Origin: JBBIOU01 sp037443205
GTDB taxonomy: Bacteria; Bacteroidota; Bacteroidia; Flavobacteriales_D; UBA2798
Length of the DNA stretch: 64,000 nt
Direction: 5' to 3'
Assembly: GCA_037443205.1 (NCBI GenBank)
Contig: JBBIOU010000001.1
Location: forward strand, 1 to 64,000
In this document: positions 55,197 through 61,997 of the stretch, in pieces
How positions within the stretch are numbered: the first letter of the stretch is position 1
How the letters are laid out: every line of letters begins with the position of its first letter
The notes under the pieces: model-generated
Database searches by the model: none
Told to the model about the DNA's origin: nothing
The model's input: only the letters and a program-made list of their open reading frames with translations
Program-made: the position numbers and the translations under genes

Positions 55197-56600
55197 ATGT
55201 ATAAATCCTTTTGTTTTTTATGCTTGTTTTTTACATCATTATTTCTCCTCCCCTTAGGGGAGGCAGGGAGAGGTTTTGCCCAGCACCCCGAGCGCAACCG
55301 TGCCAACATTTGGTATTTTGGCAATGGTGCAGGATTAGACTTTAGCAGCGGCAGCCCCGTGGCTATTACCAATGGTGCTTTGCACACCTATGAAGGATGT
55401 GCCACCATGTGCGATTTAAATGGAAACCTTTTAATGTACACCGATGGAGATACCATTTGGGACCGCAACCATAATCCTATGCCAAATGGAACACAGCTTA
55501 CAGGTTGTCCTATTTTAGGAAGCAGTGCACAAGCAAGTATCATTATTCCACAACCAGGGCATCCAGACTTGTATTATGTTTTTACTACTGATTGCTGGGA
55601 AAACTTTGGCGCATTTGGTTTGCGTTACAATGTCGTTGATATGACCTTAAATGGTGGCTTGGGCGATGTTATTCCTTCGCAAAAAAACGTGTTGCTTTAC
55701 ACACCCTGCACCGAGGGACTAACCGCTACTTACAATTGCGATGAAACAGGTGTATGGATTATGAGCCATGAATATAATACCAATAATTATGTTTGCTACT
55801 TTTTAGACGCAAACGGTATTAATCCAACGCCTGTAATTTCAAGTATTGGTGGTGTTTATACCGATTTTGTTTCCTATATGCGATTTTCGCCTAATGGGAA
55901 GAAGTTTGCGTCACAATATTTCACTGGTGCTGAGATTTTCGATTTTAATAATATAACGGGAAAACTATCAAATCCAATAAGCTTGTTACCCATTGGGGGC
56001 TATGGCACTTGCTTTTCAAATGACAATACTAAATTGTATTTTACTTTCTCAGGAAATAAAGTTTATCAGTATGACGTATTAAATAACACCTGCATTCCTA
56101 TTGATTCCGCCATTAGCAACTCAAGTTTTTTTGCTATATCAAATTCCAATGATGGAAAATTACTTATATCTTCTTACTATGACTCCATTTCAACCATTAA
56201 TAATCCTAATCAATCTTTACCCATAGTGGATATTGCGTATTTTAATATTCCACTCTTTGGAAATACCAGCAGCTACTACGGTTTACCCGATTTTATCCAA
56301 AGTTATTTCAATACCTCGCCCGATGAAAAGTGTGAACTACAAGAATTATTAGTGCCCAATGTATTTAGCCCCAATGACGATGGAGTAAATGATGTATTTA
56401 AAATTGAAGGATTGCAACAAGGTGATGAAGTAGTAATTTATAATCGATGGGGAACAAAAGTATATGAATTTATAAACACTAACGATGCATGGGATGGAAG
56501 AACAACAGCAGGACAAAAATGCAGCACTGGTGTTTATTACTACTACGTAAAACGCAAAAATAACGAAAACAAAAAAGGATTTGTTCATTTATTTTATTAA
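55197..56600 (+). CDS. CHU_C-terminated surface protein, tandem copy 1
   Basis: 467 residues. The signal peptide carries an unusual stretch LLPLGEAGRGFAQ encoded by a GC-rich palindrome (CCTCCCC-TTA-GGGGAGG). Residues ~25-370 repeat SPxG-Kxxx-YF motifs in a propeller-like way (LNGNLLMYTDGDTIWDRN, FSPNGKKFASQY, FSNDNTKLYFTFSG). The end (VPNVFSPNDDGVNDVFKI, YNRWGTKVYEF, TGVYYYYVKR) is a gliding-motility/T9SS type B sorting domain. Its first ~178 bp are almost identical to the gene at 57326, but the rest diverges. The following small gene starts 19 bp later. Confidence 0.85.
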   Translation: MYKSFCFLCLFFTSLFLLPLGEAGRGFAQHPERNRANIWYFGNGAGLDFSSGSPVAITNGALHTYEGCATMCDLNGNLLMYTDGDTIWDRNHNPMPNGTQLTGCPILGSSAQASIIIPQPGHPDLYYVFTTDCWENFGAFGLRYNVVDMTLNGGLGDVIPSQKNVLLYTPCTEGLTATYNCDETGVWIMSHEYNTNNYVCYFLDANGINPTPVISSIGGVYTDFVSYMRFSPNGKKFASQYFTGAEIFDFNNITGKLSNPISLLPIGGYGTCFSNDNTKLYFTFSGNKVYQYDVLNNTCIPIDSAISNSSFFAISNSNDGKLLISSYYDSISTINNPNQSLPIVDIAYFNIPLFGNTSSYYGLPDFIQSYFNTSPDEKCELQELLVPNVFSPNDDGVNDVFKIEGLQQGDEVVIYNRWGTKVYEFINTNDAWDGRTTAGQKCSTGVYYYYVKRKNNENKKGFVHLFY

Positions 56601-56619
56601 CCATATAAAACTAAAAATT

Positions 56620-57111
56620 ATGAAACTACAACTAAAAAAAATTATCATCGTTTGCTTACTATGCTTACCGATAATTGCAAATGGACAATGGGGAACCATT
56701 GGCACAATAGGAAGAACACTTCCTCCATTCGTAGGAATTGGTATTGGACAATTCCCAACCGTTCCTAGTCTCAACGCCCGCTTGCATGTAAATAACTTTT
56801 TGTTGGGAGCACCTAACGGTCCTTTAAACGGCTTCCTTTTCCGCACCGATGGCGACCAAAGCGTGGTAAACCAATGGCAACTGTTTACAGGCACCAGCGC
56901 CACAGCACAAACCCTACGCTTTAGGCTCTTTGTACCGGCAAACGATAGTTGTGTAATAGTAAAATCTACAACTTCATCGCTTATACTTGCCGATAGCAAA
57001 ACCCAAATTTCTGTTCAGGAACTTAAAGCCATGCAAGAACAAATTGCCCTGCTGCAACAACAACTGGCTATATTGCAAAAAGAATTGGATAAACTGAAAA
57101 CCAAAAATTAA
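56620..57111 (+). CDS. Short secreted collar-like protein, tandem copy 1 (truncated relative to paralog)
   Basis: 163 residues from the ATG at 56620, where the Lys-rich signal (KLQLKKIIIVCLLCLPIIANGQ) begins; an upstream frame to 56581 is rejected. The segment around FRTDGDQSVVNQWQLFTG and RFRLFVPAN is nearly identical to that of the 814-residue paralog at 58813. The C terminus then changes to a coiled coil (QEQIALLQQQLAILQKELDKLKTK) and lacks sorting and chaperone domains. It may be secreted and held by partners, or be a degraded remnant. Confidence 0.7.
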   Translation: MKLQLKKIIIVCLLCLPIIANGQWGTIGTIGRTLPPFVGIGIGQFPTVPSLNARLHVNNFLLGAPNGPLNGFLFRTDGDQSVVNQWQLFTGTSATAQTLRFRLFVPANDSCVIVKSTTSSLILADSKTQISVQELKAMQEQIALLQQQLAILQKELDKLKTKN

Positions 57112-57192
57112 CATTTTATTTTATTCTATTTATAAAAAAAATACTAACTTGCCTCTAATGAAATTACTTTTACAAGCTAATTCTTTGTTATC

Positions 57193-57208
57193 CCCCTCTT
57201 AAGAGGGG
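57193..57208. repeat. 16-bp perfect palindrome
   Basis: CCCCTCTTAAGAGGGG lies in the 214-bp gap before the second tandem copy, followed by GCAAGGGGCG. It resembles the GC-rich palindrome found in the two signal-peptide regions nearby and is strikingly GC-rich for the surroundings. Confidence 0.55.
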
Positions 57209-57325
57209 CAAGGGGCGTGTGTTAAAAAAAAGGAGGTGCTTATGATAAGATAAGAAAATCTGCCTTTACGATACCACTTTTTAGAAAAGTTACTCGTCTT
57301 AAATTCTAAGAAAAAACATTGCAAA

Positions 57326-58780
57326 ATGTATAAATCCTTTTGTTTTTTATGCTTGTTTTTTACATCATTATTTCTCCTCCCTTTAGGGGAGGCAGGGAGA
57401 GGTTTTGCCCAGCACCCCGAGCGCAACCGTGCCAACATTTGGTATTTTGGCAATGGTGCAGGCTTAGACTTTAGCAGCGGCAGCCCGGTGGCTATTACCA
57501 ATGGGCAATTAGATTCCTGGGAAAGTTGTGCTAGCATTTGTGACGTAAATGGTAATTTGCTTTTTTATACCGATGGAGATACTGTTTGGGACAGAAATCA
57601 TAATGTAATGCCAAATGGAACCGGTTTGTATGGCAACTGCTTACCTCCCGGACCCAACAACAGCGCTACACAAGGGGTAATTATAATACCTCAACCAAAG
57701 TCAGAAACTATTTTTTATGTTTTTACGGTAGATTGTGCAGAAAATTTGGGAGCAAAAGGCATGAATTACTCTATTGTAGATTTAAGCCTGAATGGAGGCT
57801 TTGGCGATGTTACATTAAAAAATCAATTTCTTTTTGCACCCAGCACCGAGGGTATGGCTGCTGCCATGAACTGCTCACGAGATAGCATTTGGGTGGTAGG
57901 ACATGATGACAACGATTTGTTTTATTCTTATTTGGTAACAAAAGATGGGCTTAGTAGAACTCCTGCTATCTCAATTACTAATACTATTTTTAATTTATTT
58001 GGTCAAATGAAGTTTTCTCCAAACAACAAAAAAATTGCCTATCAAGGATATATCTATAATTTTAACTTCACAAATGGAACTATAACAAATGGTCAATTTA
58101 TTAATTTCGATGGTTATGGATTATCATTTTCCCCAGATAGTAAAAAATTATACTATTCAATAAGTGGATATTTTATTGGGCAATTTGATATTACTTACAA
58201 TAATGTAACTGATATTCTTAATTCATTCCAAACCGTATATCAAGGCATTTCTAATGATGGTATTTATGGATTACAAATAGGAATTGATTCCAAATTATAT
58301 GTTGCAAATATTGACACTACAAAAATTTCAACCATTGACAATCCCAATAATACCGGTTCGTCAGCTAATTTTAACCCCTACTCGGTTGACCTTAACGGAC
58401 GAAAAAGCCAGTTTACTTTTCCTTCATTTATCGAAAGTTACTTTGACCAAAATTATAGCGAAGCAAATTGCCAAGATGAAGAAGTAATAATTACTATCCC
58501 CAATGCTTTTTCACCCAATACGGATGGCATCAACGATTTTTTTAGCATTAAAGTAGCGGGGTATGAAAAAATAACATACACCATATACAACCGTTGGGGT
58601 AGTTTGATAAAAACAGATGAAATTTTTATTGAAAACCCCTCAGAGCAAATTATCGCCTTATGGGATGCCACTTATAAAAACAAACCCGTTACCGATGGAG
58701 TGTATTTTTATGTAATGCAACTCACAACATTTAACGGAACACAAGAAAACAAAAACGGATTTATACAGATTATGCGATAA
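57326..58780 (+). CDS. CHU_C-terminated surface protein, tandem copy 2
   Basis: 484 residues. The signal peptide again contains LLPLGEAGRGFAQ. The first ~60 codons match the paralog at 55197 with only about three nucleotide differences, and then similarity falls sharply. Propeller-like repeats (NGNLLFYTDGDTVWDRNH, FSPNNKKIAYQG, FSPDSKKLYYSISG) and a type B sorting end (IPNAFSPNTDGINDFFSI, YNRWGSLIKT, DGVYFYVMQ) are present. It forms a pair with the 814-residue protein starting 33 bp after its stop. Confidence 0.85.
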   Translation: MYKSFCFLCLFFTSLFLLPLGEAGRGFAQHPERNRANIWYFGNGAGLDFSSGSPVAITNGQLDSWESCASICDVNGNLLFYTDGDTVWDRNHNVMPNGTGLYGNCLPPGPNNSATQGVIIIPQPKSETIFYVFTVDCAENLGAKGMNYSIVDLSLNGGFGDVTLKNQFLFAPSTEGMAAAMNCSRDSIWVVGHDDNDLFYSYLVTKDGLSRTPAISITNTIFNLFGQMKFSPNNKKIAYQGYIYNFNFTNGTITNGQFINFDGYGLSFSPDSKKLYYSISGYFIGQFDITYNNVTDILNSFQTVYQGISNDGIYGLQIGIDSKLYVANIDTTKISTIDNPNNTGSSANFNPYSVDLNGRKSQFTFPSFIESYFDQNYSEANCQDEEVIITIPNAFSPNTDGINDFFSIKVAGYEKITYTIYNRWGSLIKTDEIFIENPSEQIIALWDATYKNKPVTDGVYFYVMQLTTFNGTQENKNGFIQIMR

Positions 58781-58812
58781 GTATTTTACAAACCTTTTAA
58801 ATCAAAAAAATT

Positions 58813-61257
58813 ATGAAAATACAAAAACAAAAAATCATCCTCGTAAGCTTATTAAGTTTACCATTGATAAGTAATGGGCAATTTTTACTAAATCCTCCTT
58901 TTAACAATTATATTCGGACATCAAATCCTGCAACCGTTCAGAAGGTTGGCATAGGGAACTTCCCCAACAACGCCAGCGTACAAGCCAAGCTGCATGTAAA
59001 CTCGTTTTTATTGGCAGCAAACCCTGCCACAAATGGCTTTATGTTCCGTACCGATGGCGACCAAAGCGTGGTAAACCAATGGCAACTGTTTACAGGCACC
59101 AGCGCCACTGCCCAAACCCAACGTTTTAGGCTCTTTGTACCGGCTAATAGCAATAATGTATTTTTACAGTCTTTAGGCGATTTAGGCTTTGGTACAGGCG
59201 CTACATTTACCGAGCATATGCGTATTCATGCAGCCAACGGTAATGTATCTATAGGCACAACCGTTGTTCCAAATAATATACGCATTCTTACACAGGCACA
59301 GGCAATAGCACAATTTGGTAGCGTTAACCCCAATTTATATGATATAATATTTGAAGGGCGACTTTCTGATGACTTACAAAGTAATTTACGCATGATGAAT
59401 GGAACTAATCAAAACAATGAGTTTTTGCCTCAAATAGCAGGTTTTAACAATAGCACCAATACAAATAACAATGGAGGCACTGCCCAGCAACACAAGCATG
59501 GGTTAGTATTATCAGGTGCTATTAACACGTTGGCCGATGTGCCTTCTGCAAATAATAATTTAATGCCGGCTATAATGGAATTTGATGTGCGCAAAAGAGA
59601 TAATAATGGAAATAATATAGCCTCAATAACTCAAAGAAATCTGTTTCAATGGTGCAATTTTAATATACTAGAAATGTTGATGAATAATAATGGGCAATTG
59701 GGTATAAACACGGCAAGACCTCAAAATCGTTTACATATAACCACAAGACCAACTGACCCTTACCATGGTAGTGTCAATGGCTCTAGCGGTTTACGCTTTG
59801 AAAATCTTACTTCTGCAAATACTCCCATAAGTAACCCCGGCAACGGTGTGCTTTCAGTTGACCAAAACGGTGATGTGGTATATGTTGATGCCACTAATTT
59901 AGGCATAGGGAATTATTGCAGTAGTGCGATTAATCCGTTGACGGGTGATTACAGAATTCCCCTTAACGGCAATCGTTATTATTTTAGTGATATTAATGCA
60001 AATCCTTTCGATAATCAAGTTTATATTGGCAATGGTTGCGGGGTAACATTTCCTATTCCTGCCAAGCTTACAGTAACACAAACCAATTCATCGCCCGTTA
60101 ATATATCTACCAGCGGAATTCATGTTCAAAATATTAATCAAGTAAGTACGGTTCCGGTAATTTTTAGAGGTATTCATAGCCGAGTATTTAATACCCTTAT
60201 ATCCGGAATAAAATATGTTAGAATAGGCGGAGAATTTTTTGCAAGAAATGCAACTTTTAATATTGGTGTAATTGGTAATTCGGGTAACATTGTTCCAAAC
60301 TATACAAATGCTGAACATATTGGCGGATTGTTTTATGCTGTGCCTAACAACACACCGGGGGGTAATACAGCTATAGGTGTGGCTGGCTTTGCTAATGGTG
60401 CTACCAATAATATTGGTGTTTATGGGCAATGCTTTGACCAAAACTCCGGCTTAGGTCCAAATAATTTTGCCGGATATTTTAATGGAGATTTGCTCTATAC
60501 AGCGCAGTTTGGAGCATCAGATGCGATGTTTAAAACTAATATTAATAACATAAACAATGCTCTACAAATTGTAAATCAGTTGCAACCACGCACTTATAAT
60601 TATGATGTTTCTGCTTTTCAGGGCAAAATGGGTTTCAGACCGGGTTTAAATTATGGCTTTATAGCACAAGAAGTAGAACAAATATTACCCGAGTTAGTAG
60701 GCTCTGCTAATCACCCGGGCATAATTGATACCTTGGGTAACATTATTTACAATGATTTCAGTTATAAAACTTTAAACTACCAAGCGTTCATAGGTATATT
60801 AACGCAAGCCATTAAAGAGCAGCAAAAAGAATTAACAACAAAAGATTCTGTTATTAATTCTTTAAACGACAGATTAACGGCTCTTGAAAACTGCATTAAT
60901 AATTTAGGTTTGTGTAATAGCGCTATGCAGCAAAACAACAACAGCAATACACAAAACACTATTCATTTTAATAATGTTACCCTGCAAGATGCACAAAGCA
61001 TAGTGTTAGACCAAAACGTACCTAACCCGTTTGCCGAGCAAACTACCATAAGCTACTTTTTGCCCGATGATGTAAAAAAAGCACAAATGCTATTCTACAA
61101 CATAGAAGGTAAATTAATAAACAGCATTGAACTTACCCAAAAAGGCAAAGGCCAGCTCAATGTGTTTGCCAACGACCTTAGCAATGGTATTTATACTTAT
61201 ACCCTTGTGGTTGACGGACAAATTGTTGATACCAAACGCATGGTAAAGAATAAGTAG
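58813..61257 (+). CDS. Fibre/collar-like protein with endosialidase-type (peptidase S74) chaperone and T9SS sorting domain
   Basis: 814 residues, signal ending ISNGQ. Residues ~75-120 (FRTDGDQSVVNQWQLFTG) match the short paralog at 56620. The middle is a beta-helix/fibre-like region with Asn/Gly repeats. Residues ~570-690 have DAMFKTNINNINNALQIVNQLQPRTYNY and GFIAQEVEQILPELV, the S74 intramolecular chaperone seen in phage tail fibres, followed by a coiled coil. The end (VPNPFAEQTTISYFLPDD, NGIYTYTLVV, KRMVKN) is a type A sorting domain. It suggests a surface fibre with C-terminal self-assembly. Confidence 0.85.
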   Translation: MKIQKQKIILVSLLSLPLISNGQFLLNPPFNNYIRTSNPATVQKVGIGNFPNNASVQAKLHVNSFLLAANPATNGFMFRTDGDQSVVNQWQLFTGTSATAQTQRFRLFVPANSNNVFLQSLGDLGFGTGATFTEHMRIHAANGNVSIGTTVVPNNIRILTQAQAIAQFGSVNPNLYDIIFEGRLSDDLQSNLRMMNGTNQNNEFLPQIAGFNNSTNTNNNGGTAQQHKHGLVLSGAINTLADVPSANNNLMPAIMEFDVRKRDNNGNNIASITQRNLFQWCNFNILEMLMNNNGQLGINTARPQNRLHITTRPTDPYHGSVNGSSGLRFENLTSANTPISNPGNGVLSVDQNGDVVYVDATNLGIGNYCSSAINPLTGDYRIPLNGNRYYFSDINANPFDNQVYIGNGCGVTFPIPAKLTVTQTNSSPVNISTSGIHVQNINQVSTVPVIFRGIHSRVFNTLISGIKYVRIGGEFFARNATFNIGVIGNSGNIVPNYTNAEHIGGLFYAVPNNTPGGNTAIGVAGFANGATNNIGVYGQCFDQNSGLGPNNFAGYFNGDLLYTAQFGASDAMFKTNINNINNALQIVNQLQPRTYNYDVSAFQGKMGFRPGLNYGFIAQEVEQILPELVGSANHPGIIDTLGNIIYNDFSYKTLNYQAFIGILTQAIKEQQKELTTKDSVINSLNDRLTALENCINNLGLCNSAMQQNNNSNTQNTIHFNNVTLQDAQSIVLDQNVPNPFAEQTTISYFLPDDVKKAQMLFYNIEGKLINSIELTQKGKGQLNVFANDLSNGIYTYTLVVDGQIVDTKRMVKNK

Positions 61258-61277
61258 AAAATACTTACAAACGGATT

Positions 61278-61309
61278 ATCCCCATTGATTTAATGCGATG
61301 GGGATTTTA
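61278..61309 (+). terminator. Intrinsic terminator after the fibre-like gene
   Basis: ATCCCCAT (61278-61285), a 12-base loop and ATGGGGAT (61298-61305) form a perfect 8-bp stem, followed by TTTTAA. It starts 21 bp after the stop codon and adjoins the repeat at 61309. Confidence 0.8.
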
Positions 61310-61482
61310 ATCCCAAAATTGTCATCAGCCAGCGAACTTTTGTAGTCTGAGGCAAGTGTGAATGTATGGGGGCGGTATTTGGGTTTAATACACACCCTCC
61401 TTCTACCTCAAATGGGGAGAGCATTACAAAATCTTAGACTCCCTGCTTGCCGGGAAAAAAGTGTAATGACTTTTTTGGGTTA
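61309..61482 (-). repeat. 174-bp repeat (family B extended), copy 4
   Basis: Nearly identical to 54976-55150 across its length (for example TGTAGTCTGAGGCAAGTGTG and CTACCTCAAATGGGGAGAGC). It sits directly after a terminator. The two copies bracket the whole 55-61 kb surface-protein block in the same orientation. Confidence 0.85.
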
Positions 61483-61672
61483 ATTATAAAATACCAAGCC
61501 CATATATATTTCAAAATTTGGAAAATAAATTTTATTGCTAAAATCTTTAAAATTAATTAGTTTCTGATAGCATTATGTTTTGTATTTCCTTACTTTGGTT
61601 TATTTGTGTTTTATTTCAAACCACTTAATAAGCTGGTTTAGCCATTTTAAGCGCGCAAAAACTAATATATTC

Positions 61673-61704
61673 ATAAAAAAATCCGCCTGTTACAAAGCGG
61701 ATTT
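61673..61704 (-). terminator. Terminator of the tRNA-Pro gene
   Basis: AAATCCGC (61679-61686) and GCGGATTT (61697-61704) form an 8-bp stem. On the minus strand a T-run follows it. It lies 8 bp after the tRNA 3' end, correctly oriented. Confidence 0.85.
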
Positions 61705-61711
61705 AAATTTG

Positions 61712-61784
61712 TCGGGATGACACGACTCGAACGTGCGACCACACGCCCCCCAGACGTGTACTCTACCAACTGAGCTACATCCCG
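61712..61784 (-). tRNA. tRNA-Pro (anticodon GGG)
   Basis: On the minus strand, 73 nt fold as a cloverleaf: acceptor CGGGATG with CATCCCG, D arm GCTC-AGTTGGTA-GAGT, anticodon stem CACGT/GCGTG with loop C-T-GGG-G-G, a five-base variable loop, and T arm GCACG-TTCGAGT-CGTGT. The anticodon GGG reads proline codons CCC and CCU. The CCA end is not encoded. Confidence 0.95.
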
Positions 61785-61830
61785 AATTAATTGGCACAAA
61801 AATAGTGAAATATTTAAATAATTAAAATTT

Positions 61831-61972
61831 AACCCAAATTAATCAGTAGGAGGCGAGGCACGAGCCCTACTATGTAATTTAGTTGGTTTAACCCCAATAT
61901 AGTGATTGTATCCTTCCGATAAATCAGAAGGATATCAATTATGCATTTTTATTTAAATGCGTAATTTGGGTT
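61831..61972. repeat. Inverted-repeat-bounded element beside tRNA-Pro
   Basis: AACCCAAATT (61831-61840) and AATTTGGGTT (61963-61972) are perfect inverted ends of a 142-bp segment. Inside are a GCATTT/AAATGC hairpin and a TCCTTC/GAAGGA hairpin. The ends use the same AACCCAAAT/ATTTGGGTT pair as family A, but the inside is unlike it, so it may be a third related family. Confidence 0.5.
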
Positions 61973-61997
61973 TAACTTTTCTATATTTACAACATTA

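Larger units (their letters stand above)
61258..61997. other. 740-bp non-coding region with terminator, repeats and tRNA
   Basis: In order: terminator (61278-61309), extended family B repeat (61309-61482), about 190 bp in which I see nothing, the tRNA terminator (61673-61704), tRNA-Pro (61712-61784) and an inverted-repeat-bounded element (61831-61972). No protein gene is seen. Confidence 0.6.

Noticed and set aside
56581..56619. Upstream extension of the 163-residue fibre-like protein
   Set aside because: It overlaps the end of the preceding gene and precedes a good Lys-rich signal start at 56620.
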